This document shows positions 22,755-32,087 of a stretch of 64,000 nt of DNA, piece after piece. Below the pieces are notes generated by a model. The model did not search any database and was not told the origin of the DNA. It worked only from the letters and a program-made list of their open reading frames with translations. Within the stretch, counting starts at the first letter, position 1; every line of letters begins with the position of its first letter. The DNA comes from Achromobacter sp. MFA1 R4 (lineage in GTDB: Bacteria > Pseudomonadota > Gammaproteobacteria > Burkholderiales > Burkholderiaceae_B), in contig NZ_LT707065.1 in the NCBI RefSeq assembly GCF_900156745.1, forward strand, positions 2,480,001 through 2,544,000, written 5' to 3'. The position numbers and the translations under genes were made by a program.

Positions 22755-24368
22755 TCACTTCGCGTCGGGCTTGACCGAGGTGGCCAGGGTGTACTGGTCG
22801 CGGCGGCCTTCGTACGTAATGCCCTTGCGGAAGGCCCAGATGCTGCTTTCGAAGTGCAGCGGGATCAGCGGCACGTTGTCCAGGGCGATCTGGGTGGATT
22901 CCTGCAGCAGCTTTTCGCGCTTGGCGGGGTCGACCGTCACGATGGCCTGCTTGTAGACCTTGTCGAAATCGGCATTGGAGAAGCCGCCATAGTTGCTGGT
23001 GCCCAGGCTCTTGGGCGAATCCAGCGAGGCAACCCACAGTTGGAACAGCGCCGAGGCTTCACCCGTTTCCGCCGGCCAGCCGCCCATCGAGAAGCTGAAT
23101 TCGCGCTTGGCGCGCTTGGGGAAGTAGATGGAGGCCGTCATGGCGTCCACATTGGTCTTGATGCCGACGCGCGACAGGTACTGGGCCACGGCCTGGGCGA
23201 CCTGGCCGTCGTTGACGTAGCGGTCGTTGGTGGACGACAGCGTCAGTTCAAAGCCGTTCGGGTAGCCGGCTTCGGCCAGCAGCTTCTTGGCGCCTTCCGG
23301 GTCGTACTTGATTTCCGGGGCCTTGGGCAGGGCGCCGAACATGCCGTCGGGCATGTACTGGAAGGCCGGGGTGGCCATGCCGTCCATGATGCGGGCGGTG
23401 ATGGTCTTGCGGTCGATGGCCATGTTGATGGCCTTGCGCACGCGCAGGTCCTGCAGCGGGTTCTTGCCGTCGGCGCTCTTGACGAACGGGCTCGGGTTGC
23501 GCGCCACGTCCGGCTGGAAGAACACCAGGCGGGTGGACGGCGTGGCCACGAAGCCGAACTTCGGGTTCTCCTTCAGGCGCGGCAGGTCACGCGCGGCGGG
23601 GTTCTCGATCATGTCGAAGTCGCCGGACAGAAGGCCCGTCAGGCGCGGACCGGCGGCGGGCACCGGCACGAACTTCACTTCCTTCCAGTGCGGCTTCTCG
23701 CCCCAGTAGTTTTCGTTGCGGACCAGCTCGATGCCGGTGCCCTTGACGTAGGACTTCATCAGGTACGGGCCGGTGCCGATGGCGTCCTTGCCGTTGTTGA
23801 AGTCCGCCACGGTGGGCCAGGCGCCCGTCACGCCGCAACCCTTCTTCGGGTCGAACGTGAGCTTGCCGTGCTCGACGATGCCGTTCCAGATGATCGGCAG
23901 CGAGCGGGCCAGTTCGGCCGGCATCAGGGGGAAGGGCTCGCCCGTCTTGATGATCACGGTGTGCGCGTCCGGCGTCTGGACGTCGGTGATGCGCTTGGTC
24001 ATGTCCATGTAGGACTGCGACACGTTGGTTTCGTTGTTCAGCGTGCGGCAGATCGTGAACAGCACGTCCTCGGACGTGAACGGCTTGCCGTTGGAGAACT
24101 TGACGTCGTCGCGCAGCTTGAATTCCCAGGTCTGGTCGTCCAGGGTCTTCCAGGAGGTCGCGAGCTGGGGCACCAGCTTCATGTCGGCGCTGCGGCCCAC
24201 CAGCGAGTTGTAGACGTGCGCGGAGAACGCGTCGTTCTGCGTCATCTTGTGGTAGTGGGGATCCGCCGAAGTGGGCTCGGCCGACAGGCCGATCTTCAGC
24301 GACTGGGCTTGGGCGGCTGCCAGGGGAATGGCGGCGGCCACAAGGGCCAGGGTGGTGCGCAACTTCAT
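22755..24368 (-). CDS. ABC transporter periplasmic substrate-binding protein, peptide type
   Basis: The protein of 537 residues belongs to the DppA/OppA cluster C (SBP_bac_5). The signal peptide is KLRTTLALVAAAIPLAAAQAQ with cleavage expected after AQA. Domain marks include the LVPQLATSWKTLDDQTWEFKLRDDVKFSNG-like stretch (residues about 60-95) and ALGTGPYLMKSY-like turns. The start is fixed by the signal peptide; the frame extends upstream without meaning. The gene heads the cluster with the desuccinylase, DppBCD F, hydrolase and peptidase, and a partial terminator follows. The ligand is probably a peptide or acyl-amino acid. Confidence 0.88.
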   Translation of the reverse strand: MKLRTTLALVAAAIPLAAAQAQSLKIGLSAEPTSADPHYHKMTQNDAFSAHVYNSLVGRSADMKLVPQLATSWKTLDDQTWEFKLRDDVKFSNGKPFTSEDVLFTICRTLNNETNVSQSYMDMTKRITDVQTPDAHTVIIKTGEPFPLMPAELARSLPIIWNGIVEHGKLTFDPKKGCGVTGAWPTVADFNNGKDAIGTGPYLMKSYVKGTGIELVRNENYWGEKPHWKEVKFVPVPAAGPRLTGLLSGDFDMIENPAARDLPRLKENPKFGFVATPSTRLVFFQPDVARNPSPFVKSADGKNPLQDLRVRKAINMAIDRKTITARIMDGMATPAFQYMPDGMFGALPKAPEIKYDPEGAKKLLAEAGYPNGFELTLSSTNDRYVNDGQVAQAVAQYLSRVGIKTNVDAMTASIYFPKRAKREFSFSMGGWPAETGEASALFQLWVASLDSPKSLGTSNYGGFSNADFDKVYKQAIVTVDPAKREKLLQESTQIALDNVPLIPLHFESSIWAFRKGITYEGRRDQYTLATSVKPDAK

Positions 24369-24746
24369 GGTGACAACTCCGGATGGGGAACGAACCGGAT
24401 CATGCTTGACGGCGTGCCGCGACCAGGGGACGGCAGTGTCGTCCAGCGGGCTCGCGGGGAATTCGTCGCCAGGCACGACGGCAAGGGGCCGATTATCGGT
24501 AGGGGCTTCGCGCGCTGTCAATGCGCAGCGGCGAACGAGGCGCTAGGGAAAACGCCGAGAAGGGGAGAGAGAGGGCGCCGCGCGGCCCCTCCTGGGGCCG
24601 TACGCGGCGCGATGGCGCCGGAGAGGGAGCGGGGGCGCCGAAGCGTTGCGACGGGCGCGTGCCGAGGGGCAGGCGGGCGGCGCAACGGCAGCGCGCCGGG
24701 CTGATTCGCGGGAGATCTGTCGCGAATCAGCCCGGCGCGGCTGTTG
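24369..24746. other. Intergenic region upstream of the binding-protein gene, with a large inverted repeat
   Basis: These 378 bases contain no convincing gene. They must hold the promoter for the minus-strand transport cluster, near 24369-24480, but no clear -10/-35 pair stands out. The middle (24540-24690) is purine-rich on the plus strand. The right end carries the 19-bp inverted repeat listed separately, placed just after the stop of the small minus-strand gene. Confidence 0.6.
24692..24739. repeat. 19-bp perfect inverted repeat
   Basis: Arms 24692-24710 and 24721-24739 (core GCCGGGCTGATTCGCG) are perfect complements around a ten-base spacer GGAGATCTGT. It stands 8 bases after the stop of the small minus-strand gene, where it could act as a strong 3' hairpin, although there is no T-tract on either side. 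Confidence 0.8.
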
Positions 24747-24980
24747 TTACCACTGCGATCCGGAGAAGCGCGAGCTGGCGGCGCGTGCCTTGTTCATCGA
24801 TTCGTTCACTTCGTCGATGAACGCGAACACGGCGGCAACGGCTGCGATCACGGATTGGCCGGCCTTCTTCAGGCTGGTCAGCGGGTGGGAATTGGGTTGG
24901 TTTTCGAGGGCGCCGCGGAGCAGGTCGCGCTCCAGCGCGTCGGTCAGGCGGGCAGTGTTGTTCAAGGTCAGTTCGCTCAT
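24747..24980 (-). CDS. Small protein of unknown function, 77 residues
   Basis: The reading frame begins at an ATG with GGAG 8 bases upstream, which supports translation. The first half is polar and helical (SELTLNNTARLTDALERDLLRG); the middle has a hydrophobic run SVIAAVAAVFAFIDEV (about residues 43-58), too short and polar-flanked for a sure membrane helix. The C-terminus is short and basic. No family is recognised. The gene has its own upstream region with three GGG-N-CCC-like palindromes and ends at a 19-bp inverted repeat, so it looks like an independent, regulated unit. Confidence 0.6.
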   Translation of the reverse strand: MSELTLNNTARLTDALERDLLRGALENQPNSHPLTSLKKAGQSVIAAVAAVFAFIDEVNESMNKARAASSRFSGSQW

Positions 24981-25020
24981 GGTTTGCTCCAGTCCGTTTC
25001 GTCTTGGGGTAAACCATTAT

Positions 25021-25067
25021 AGGGATAACCCTAGAGCAAAAGCAATGCGCTTTTCAGGGAAAACCCT
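25021..25067. promoter_or_regulatory. Two AGGG-N4-CCCT palindromes upstream of the small gene
   Basis: AGGGATAACCCT (25021-25032) and AGGGAAAACCCT (25056-25067) lie 35 bases apart, 41-87 bases upstream of the ATG at 24980. A degenerate third copy GGGGTAAACC is at 25006-25015. The same 12-mer AGGGAAAACCCT also occurs at 7450-7461. The regulator is not known. Confidence 0.5.
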
Positions 25068-25100
25068 AGTATGTTGTAAAAATGTTTGTGCGACATGGAC

Positions 25101-25949
25101 TTAGCCGCCATTGCGCAGTGCGCGGGCCGCATCGGCCAGTTCGCTGGCGGTCAGGCCGATGGGGCCGATGCCCCGGGCGACGAGCGCATCGGCCGCCGCG
25201 CCGTGCAGCCAGACGGCGCCGTGCACGGCCTGGTCGAGCGGCAGTTTCTGGGCCAGCAGCGAGCCCAGCATGCCGGCCAGCACGTCGCCGGTGCCGGCGG
25301 TGGCCAGCCCCGGATTGCCGCTGGTGTTCACCCGCAAGGCGCCGTCGGGGGCGCAGACCACCGTGCCGGCGCCCTTGAGCACCACCCAGGCCTGGTAGCG
25401 CTGCGCCAGTTGCCGGGCGGCGGCGAGGCGGTCGCGCTGGACCTCGGCCGCCGCGGTGCCGAGCAGGCGGCCGGCCTCGGCGGGGTGGGGCGTCAGCACG
25501 ACGGGCCCCGCGCCCCACGTCGGACGGATCTCGCCCCGGGCCAGCAGGTTCAGGCCGTCGGCGTCCAGCACCAGCGGATTTTCGCGCCGCAGCACGAACA
25601 GTTCCGACAGGGCGTTGGCGGCGAGCGCGCCCGTGCCGATGCCGCAGCCGGCGACCCAGGCGGTGACGCCCCAGTCTTCTTCGAGCAGCGAGCGGAAGTC
25701 GCGCAGCATCAGTTCGGGTTGGATCGGGTCGCAGGGCAGGGGCGGGGTGTCCTGGACGAACCCCACCAGCACCTTGCCGGCCCCGGTCTTGAGGGCGGCG
25801 CGGGCGGCGAGCAGGGCGGCGCCCGTCATCCCCGGGCCGCCGCCCACCACGCCCACGGTGCCAAAGCTGCCTTTGTGCGTGTCCTGGGCGCGCGGGGCGA
25901 ACAGGGCGGGCAGCGTGGCGCGGTCGATCGGGGCGGCGGGGGTGTTCAT
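25101..25949 (-). CDS. nnrD: ADP-dependent NAD(P)H-hydrate dehydratase
   Basis: The enzyme repairs hydrated NADH/NADPH using ADP or ATP. The 282-residue protein is the carbohydrate-kinase-like C-terminal half of the YjeF family: [20 protein letters not shown] near residue 30, [12 protein letters not shown] near residue 130, [21 protein letters not shown], and [20 protein letters not shown], the nucleotide-binding end. The YjeF N-terminal epimerase domain is missing, so that activity must lie elsewhere. The ATG at 25949 is chosen because the frame upstream runs into the divergent promoter region. Confidence 0.9.
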   Translation of the reverse strand: MNTPAAPIDRATLPALFAPRAQDTHKGSFGTVGVVGGGPGMTGAALLAARAALKTGAGKVLVGFVQDTPPLPCDPIQPELMLRDFRSLLEEDWGVTAWVAGCGIGTGALAANALSELFVLRRENPLVLDADGLNLLARGEIRPTWGAGPVVLTPHPAEAGRLLGTAAAEVQRDRLAAARQLAQRYQAWVVLKGAGTVVCAPDGALRVNTSGNPGLATAGTGDVLAGMLGSLLAQKLPLDQAVHGAVWLHGAAADALVARGIGPIGLTASELADAARALRNGG

Positions 25950-26066
25950 GGGCTGAAGCTCCGGGAGGAATCGTCGTGGCGAGGGCGGCGTATCCACTAT
26001 AGTGCGCAAAAACGCGGCTGCCGTGGGCGGTCCGCCGAACAACCAAGAGACGATCCGGAGCAGACA

Positions 26067-26900
<834 letters not shown>

Positions 26901-26904
26901 CGCG

Positions 26905-27642
26905 CTACTTCTTGAAGAACCTGGCGAACGCCGCCTGCGCCTCGTCGGTCTGCAGGCGGGCGCGAAACTGCTGGGCTTCGTAGTCCAGCGTTTCCTGGAT
27001 GGCCTGACGGTCCGCCCGCTTCATCATGGCCTTGGTGAGTCGCAGCGCGGCGGGGGGCTGGCTGGCCAGGTCGGCTGCGGTGGCCCGGGCGGCGTCCAGC
27101 GCCTGGCCCTTGGGCGTGACCGAGGTGGCCAGGCCGGCTTCCAGCGCGTCCTGCGCCGTGAACGCCTTGCCCTGCATCAGCCACTGCGCCGCCCGGCGGC
27201 CGACCAGGCGAGGCATCAGCAGGCTGGATGCGCCCTCCGGGCACAAGCCCAGCGCGACGAACGGCATGCGCAGGGTGGCGCCTTCCCCGATGTGGACAAA
27301 ATCGCAGTGCTGCAGCAGGGTGACGCCGATGCCGATGGCGTAGCCTTCGACCGCGGCGATGACCGGCACGTCGGCCGTGGTCAGCGCGCGCAGGAAGGTC
27401 AGCCCCGCGCTGTCGCCCGTCCCGCGTTCGGCCTGGAAGTCGCGCAGGTCGTTGCCCGCGGTGAAGTGTTCGCCGGCGCCGGTCAGGATGACCGCCGAGA
27501 TCGCCACGTCCGCGCTTGCCAGCGAGATCTGCTCGGTCAGCGCGGCATAGGTGGCGGTGTCCAGGGCATTGCGGCGGTCCTGGCGGTCGATGACCAGCGT
27601 GAGGACGGCGCCCTCCCGCTGAACCTTCAGGCCGGCGCTCAT
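26905..27642 (-). CDS. Enoyl-CoA hydratase/isomerase family protein
   Basis: The 245-residue crotonase has [10 protein letters not shown] near residue 20, the first oxyanion loop [14 protein letters not shown] near residue 56 and the second [19 protein letters not shown] near residue 98. The [14 protein letters not shown] segment carries the glutamate of hydratases/isomerases. The ATG overlaps the stop of the nitronate monooxygenase gene (ATGA), so the two are co-translated. With the divergent acyl-CoA genes it suggests beta-oxidation of an unusual acyl chain. Confidence 0.88.
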   Translation of the reverse strand: MSAGLKVQREGAVLTLVIDRQDRRNALDTATYAALTEQISLASADVAISAVILTGAGEHFTAGNDLRDFQAERGTGDSAGLTFLRALTTADVPVIAAVEGYAIGIGVTLLQHCDFVHIGEGATLRMPFVALGLCPEGASSLLMPRLVGRRAAQWLMQGKAFTAQDALEAGLATSVTPKGQALDAARATAADLASQPPAALRLTKAMMKRADRQAIQETLDYEAQQFRARLQTDEAQAAFARFFKK

Positions 27643-28610
27643 GCGTGCGGGCCCGCTGCCAGGCGGGCTTTGGCCTCGGCGTATTCGCGCCGCAGGGTGT
27701 CGACGATGGTGCGGGTCGGTTCGACGCTGGCGATCCCGCCCACGCCCTGGCCCGCGCCCCAGATGTCCTTCCAGGGTTTGACGCGGGTGGAGCCGAAGTT
27801 GGATGCGCCGCTGTCCGGCGCGGGCAGATTGGCCGGGTCCAGGCCGGCGGCGGCGATGCTGGCCTTCAGGTAGTTGCCCGGGATGCCCGTGAAGAAGGGC
27901 GTGTACAGGATGTCCGACGCGCTGGCCTCGACGATGGCGCTTTTGTAGCCTTCGCTGGCGTTGGCTTCCTCGCTGGCGATGAAGCGTGTGCCCATGTAGG
28001 CGAAGTCGGCGCCCATGGCCTGCGCGGCCAGGATGTGCGCGCCCGAGGTGATGGCGCCGGAAAGGATCAGGGGGCCGTCGTAGAAGCGGCGCACCTCGGA
28101 GATCAGGGCGAAGGGGCTCAGGGTGCCGGCGTGGCCGCCCGCGCCCGCGCAAACCAGGATCAGGCCGTCGACGCCCGCTTCCAGCGCCTTTTCGGCGTGG
28201 CGGATCGTCGTCACGTCATGGAAGACCTTGCCGCCCCAGTCGTGCACGCCCTTCACCAGGTCGCCGGGGGCGCGCAGGCTGGTGATGATGAGGGGCACCC
28301 GGTGGCTGGCGCACACGGCCAGGTCCTGTTCCAGCCGGTCGTTGGACTGGTGGATGATCTGGTTGACGGCGAACGGCGCGACGCGGTCGCCCGGGTTGGC
28401 TTCGCGGTGCGAAGCCAGGCCCGCCTGGACCTCGTCGAGCCAGTCGGTCAGCAACGTCTGCGGCCGCGCGTTCAGCGCCGGAAACGATCCGACGATGCCG
28501 CTCGTGCACTGGGCGATGACCAGCTTGGGGTTGGAGACGATGAACATCGGGGCGCTGATGACCGGCAGGGACATCTGGCCATACAAATCAGTCACGAGGG
28601 GATGGGGCAT
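27639..28610 (-). CDS. Nitronate monooxygenase (2-nitropropane dioxygenase-like)
   Basis: The FMN-dependent TIM-barrel protein of 323 residues has [16 protein letters not shown] at the N-terminus, the FMN-phosphate loops [19 protein letters not shown] near residue 150 and [12 protein letters not shown] near residue 180, then [16 protein letters not shown]. Proteins of this group oxidise alkyl nitronates, but many family members act as enoyl-type reductases or have other roles, so the substrate is open. It is the first gene of a two-gene operon with an enoyl-CoA hydratase and stands beyond a TetR-type operator. Confidence 0.82.
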   Translation of the reverse strand: MPHPLVTDLYGQMSLPVISAPMFIVSNPKLVIAQCTSGIVGSFPALNARPQTLLTDWLDEVQAGLASHREANPGDRVAPFAVNQIIHQSNDRLEQDLAVCASHRVPLIITSLRAPGDLVKGVHDWGGKVFHDVTTIRHAEKALEAGVDGLILVCAGAGGHAGTLSPFALISEVRRFYDGPLILSGAITSGAHILAAQAMGADFAYMGTRFIASEEANASEGYKSAIVEASASDILYTPFFTGIPGNYLKASIAAAGLDPANLPAPDSGASNFGSTRVKPWKDIWGAGQGVGGIASVEPTRTIVDTLRREYAEAKARLAAGPHA

Positions 28611-28641
28611 GGGCGTCGTCTCGTCGTAGTTTTTGGAGTAT

Positions 28642-28673
28642 ATTAATTACCTACCGACCGTCCGGTAATTAAT
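28642..28673. promoter_or_regulatory. Palindromic operator, probably of the adjacent TetR regulator
   Basis: Perfect ten-base arms ATTAATTACC/GGTAATTAAT surround the centre TACCGACCGTCC. The centre also reads ACCGACCGTCCGGT, close to the ACCGACCG-type half-sites bound by many TetR proteins of acyl-CoA pathways. It lies between two divergent transcription units and could control both. Confidence 0.7.
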
Positions 28674-28764
28674 TAATCTTTATTTAACGGCATGCGCGGA
28701 ATGGCTGTCAATGGCGGTTCGCCAGAACCCCCCCGGGCCCCGCGCCGCCCCTCCAAAGGCTGTC

Positions 28765-29388
28765 ATGGCGATCACCGCCCCTCCCGCCCAGAAACGCGCC
28801 CGCGCCGGCCGGCCCCCCACGCTGGCCGCCCCGCGCGAACGCATCCTGGAAGAAGCCGCCAAATTGTTCGCCCGCAGCGGCTACGACGGCAGTTCGATCT
28901 CGGACCTGGCCGCCGCCCTCGGCGTGTCCAAGGCGGCCATCTATCACTATTACCCGACCAAGCAGGACATCTACGACGCCATCATTCTTGAGGTGTTGAA
29001 CGGACTGACCCAGACCGTGGGCCGCGACGTCGCCGGCGCCGAGGGCGGCGTAGCGCGCTTGCGCGCGTTCATGGTGGGCCACGCCCGGTATTTCGAGCAG
29101 CATCACGCCGAGTTCGTGACCATGCTGGTCGGGTATTCCGGCATGGCGCTGTCCGAACGCGAGGACGCCGCCCGATTGCGCGACAGCTACGAAAAGCGCC
29201 TGCGCGCGGTCATCGCCCAAGGCGTGGCCGAAGGCGCGTTCCGTGCGCAGGACGTGGCCGCCACGGGCCGCGCGGTGCTCTCGATGCTGAACTGGATGGT
29301 GCGCTGGTACAAGCCCGGCCAGGGCGACAGCGCCGAAACCATCGCCGCCGGCTACTTCGATCTGCTGGTGGGCGGCATGCGCGCCTGA
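28765..29388 (+). CDS. TetR/AcrR family transcriptional regulator
   Basis: The helix-turn-helix near the N-terminus reads GYDGSSISDLAAALGVSKAAIYHYYPTK-like, in pieces: SISDLAAALGVSKAAIYHYY, the standard TetR recognition region. The C-terminal ligand domain is about 140 residues. The ATG at 28765 has AAAGG 5 bases upstream and gives 207 residues; an upstream ATG at 28711 would add 18 Pro-rich residues. It is divergent from the nitronate monooxygenase operon and precedes the acyl-CoA dehydrogenase operon, so it most likely represses both, with a CoA ester as ligand. Confidence 0.85.
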   Translation: MAITAPPAQKRARAGRPPTLAAPRERILEEAAKLFARSGYDGSSISDLAAALGVSKAAIYHYYPTKQDIYDAIILEVLNGLTQTVGRDVAGAEGGVARLRAFMVGHARYFEQHHAEFVTMLVGYSGMALSEREDAARLRDSYEKRLRAVIAQGVAEGAFRAQDVAATGRAVLSMLNWMVRWYKPGQGDSAETIAAGYFDLLVGGMRA

Positions 29389-29447
29389 ACGCGCCGCCAT
29401 ACCGATCCTCGACCCGAATCCGCATACAACATAGTGAGACTTCCATC

Positions 29448-30596
29448 ATGGCCCTCGATACCGAAACCCTGAATCTCCTGATCGACGCCGTGCGCCGCTT
29501 CGTGCACGAGCGCCTCATTCCCGCCGAAGACGAACTGGCCGCCAGCGGCCAGGTGCCGCCCGACATCGTCAATGAAATGCGCGACCTGGGCCTGTTCGGC
29601 CTGTCCATCTCGCCGGACTTCGGCGGCCTGGGCCTGACGATGGAAGAAGAGGTCCGCGTCGTGTTCGAACTGGGCCAGACCTCGCCCGCGTTCCGTTCGC
29701 TGGCCGGCACCAACATCGGCATCGGCTCGCAGGCCATCGTGCTGGCCGGGACCGACGAGCAGCGTGCGCGCTATCTGCCCAAGCTGGCGAGCGGCGAGCT
29801 GATCGGGTCGTTCGCCCTGACCGAGCCCGACGCCGGCTCCGACGCCATGTCGCTGCGCGTGTCCGCCGAGCGCGACGGCGATTTCTACGTGCTCAACGGC
29901 ACCAAGCGCTACATCACCAACGCGCCCATCGCGGGCCTGTTCTCGGTCATGGCCCGCACCGCGCCCGAGCGCCGGGCCAATTCCATCTCTTGCTTCCTGG
30001 TCGAAGCCGGCACGCCCGGCCTGATCATCGGCAAGCCGGACAAGAAGATGGGCCAGGCCGGGGCGCTGACCAGCGACGTCGTGTTCGACAACTGCCGCGT
30101 GCCGGCCAGCGCGTTGCTGGGCGGGGAAGAGGGCAATGGTTTCCGCACGTCCATGCGCGTGCTGGACAAGGGCCGCCTGCATATTTCCGCGCTGTGCGTG
30201 GGGATCGCCGACCGCCTGCTGCGCGACGCGGTGCAGTACGCCACCGAACGCAAGCAGTTCGGCCAGCCCATCGCCGAATTCCAGCTCATCCAGGCGATGA
30301 TCGCCGACAGCCAGGCCGAGCTCTACGCGGCCCGCTGCATGGTGCTGGACGCCGCCCGCATGCGCGACCGCGGCGAGAACACCACCATGCAGGCCGCCTG
30401 CTGCAAGCTTTTCTCCACGGAGATGGTGGGCCGCGTGGCAGACCGCGCAGTGCAGATCCACGGCGGCGCGGGCTACATGTCCGAATACGCGGTCGAGCGC
30501 TTCTATCGCGATGTGCGCCTGTTCCGCATCTTCGAGGGCACGTCGCAGATCCAGCAACTGGTGATCGCGCGCGAGACCATCAAGGCCCATTCCTGA
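29448..30596 (+). CDS. Acyl-CoA dehydrogenase
   Basis: The FAD enzyme of 382 residues forms the alpha,beta double bond of an acyl-CoA. Marks: FALTEPDAGSDAMSLRVSA near residue 125 (substrate and FAD contact), the FAD-binding RKQFGQPIAEFQLIQ near residue 270 and QIHGGAGYMSEYAVERFYRD, then the catalytic glutamate in IFEGTSQIQ near residue 365. Length is standard for the family. It follows the TetR gene by 59 bases and leads a likely operon with a CoA transferase and a 3-hydroxyacyl-CoA dehydrogenase. Confidence 0.92.
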   Translation: MALDTETLNLLIDAVRRFVHERLIPAEDELAASGQVPPDIVNEMRDLGLFGLSISPDFGGLGLTMEEEVRVVFELGQTSPAFRSLAGTNIGIGSQAIVLAGTDEQRARYLPKLASGELIGSFALTEPDAGSDAMSLRVSAERDGDFYVLNGTKRYITNAPIAGLFSVMARTAPERRANSISCFLVEAGTPGLIIGKPDKKMGQAGALTSDVVFDNCRVPASALLGGEEGNGFRTSMRVLDKGRLHISALCVGIADRLLRDAVQYATERKQFGQPIAEFQLIQAMIADSQAELYAARCMVLDAARMRDRGENTTMQAACCKLFSTEMVGRVADRAVQIHGGAGYMSEYAVERFYRDVRLFRIFEGTSQIQQLVIARETIKAHS

Positions 30597-30668
30597 TTTT
30601 CCGCCGGCCGCAAGCCGGCCAATGCGTTCGAAAGGCTAATATCCAGTCTGACGAATGCTGATCGGGAT

Positions 30669-30686
30669 GCGGCCCGCGCGGGCCGC
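30669..30686 (+). repeat. GC-rich hairpin between the dehydrogenase and CoA transferase genes
   Basis: A perfect GCGGCCC/GGGCCGC stem with loop GCGC follows a weaker GCCGGC/GCCGGC hairpin at 30603-30619. Neither has a T-tract. They may separate or stabilise parts of the operon mRNA in the 175-base gap. Confidence 0.5.
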
Positions 30687-30771
30687 CTTCTGGCATGACG
30701 GAATTCCAGTCTGGCCTGCGCAACGGCGCGGGCCGGAAGTTCTCATTTCCCTTCTAGCGAAAAGATTACAG

Positions 30772-32001
30772 ATGTCGCAACGTCCCGCTCCCCTAACCGG
30801 CATACGTGTGCTGGATCTGACCCGTGTGCTGGCGGGTCCCTGGTGCACCCAGAACCTGGCCGATCTCGGCGCCGAGGTGATCAAGATCGAACGGCCCGGT
30901 TCGGGCGACGACACGCGGGCGTGGGGGCCTCCGTACCTGAAGGACGAAGCGGGCCGGGACACTACCGAGGCCGCCTACTACCTGTCGGCCAACCGCAACA
31001 AGATGTCGGTGGCGCTGGATATCGCGTCGCCGCGCGGCGCCGAGCTGGTGCGCGAACTGGCCTTGCAGAGCGACATCCTGGTCGAAAACTTCAAGGTCGG
31101 CGGCCTTTCCAAATACGGCCTGGACTACGCCAGCCTGAAAGAGCTCAATCCGCGCCTCATCTACTGCTCGATCACCGGCTTCGGCCAGACGGGTCCCTAC
31201 GCCAGCCGCCCCGGCTATGACTTCATGATCCAGGGCATGGGCGGCCTGATGAGCATCACCGGCGAGCGCGACGACCTGCCCGGCGGCGGCCCGCAGAAGG
31301 CGGGCGTGGCCGTGGCCGACCTGATGACTGGCATGTATTCCACCGTCGGCATCCTGGCCGCCCTGCACGAGCGCGCACGCAGCGGCCTGGGCCAGCACAT
31401 CGACATGGCCCTGCTGGATTGCCAGGTCGCCATGCTGGCCAACCAGAACCTGAACTTCATGACCTCCGGCGTCGCGCCGCGCCGCGCCGGCAACGCGCAC
31501 CAGAACCTGGTTCCCTACCAGGTGTTCGCGGCCAGCGACGGCCACCTCATCGTGGCGGTCGGCAATGACAGCCAGTTCCGCAACTACTGCGGCGCCATCG
31601 GCCTGCCCGAACTGTCCGCCGACCCGCGCTTTTCGACCAACCCGCAGCGCGTGAAGAACCGCGAGGAACTCGTGCCGCTGCTGGCCGAGCGCATGGCCAC
31701 GGGCGAGCGCGACCATTGGCTGGCCGCGCTGGAAAAGGTGGGCGTGCCGGCCGGTCCGATCAACACGCTGGACCAGGTCTACGAAGATCCGCACGTGCTG
31801 GCCCGCAACATGAAGCGCGAGCTGCCGCACCCCGCGGCGGGCACCGTGCCCATGGCCGCCAGCCCGCTGAAGTTTTCCGGCAGCCCGGTCGAATACCGCC
31901 GCGCGCCGCCCATGCTGGGCGAGCACACCGAGCAGGTCCTGTCCGAAAAGCTGGGACTGTCGGCCGAAGAAATCCAGGCGCTGGCGCAGACCCGGAGCTG
32001 A
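30772..32001 (+). CDS. CaiB/BaiF family CoA transferase
   Basis: The class III CoA transferase of 409 residues starts PLTGIRVLDLTRVLAGPWC, the family opening; ADLGAEVIKIERPGSGDDTR follows. The catalytic aspartate is in RPGYDFMIQGMGG (about residue 155). The ATG at 30772 was chosen over an upstream frame extension because it gives this opening. It would activate a carboxylic acid by moving CoA from a donor such as succinyl-CoA, or supply the substrate for the acyl-CoA dehydrogenase before it. Confidence 0.9.
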   Translation: MSQRPAPLTGIRVLDLTRVLAGPWCTQNLADLGAEVIKIERPGSGDDTRAWGPPYLKDEAGRDTTEAAYYLSANRNKMSVALDIASPRGAELVRELALQSDILVENFKVGGLSKYGLDYASLKELNPRLIYCSITGFGQTGPYASRPGYDFMIQGMGGLMSITGERDDLPGGGPQKAGVAVADLMTGMYSTVGILAALHERARSGLGQHIDMALLDCQVAMLANQNLNFMTSGVAPRRAGNAHQNLVPYQVFAASDGHLIVAVGNDSQFRNYCGAIGLPELSADPRFSTNPQRVKNREELVPLLAERMATGERDHWLAALEKVGVPAGPINTLDQVYEDPHVLARNMKRELPHPAAGTVPMAASPLKFSGSPVEYRRAPPMLGEHTEQVLSEKLGLSAEEIQALAQTRS

Positions 32002-32087
32002 CGCGACCCCCGGGCGGCATGGCGCCGCCCCGTCGCGTCCGCCGCGCCTGGCGCACGATCCATTCCAATAGAGGCAGGAGAAAGTTG

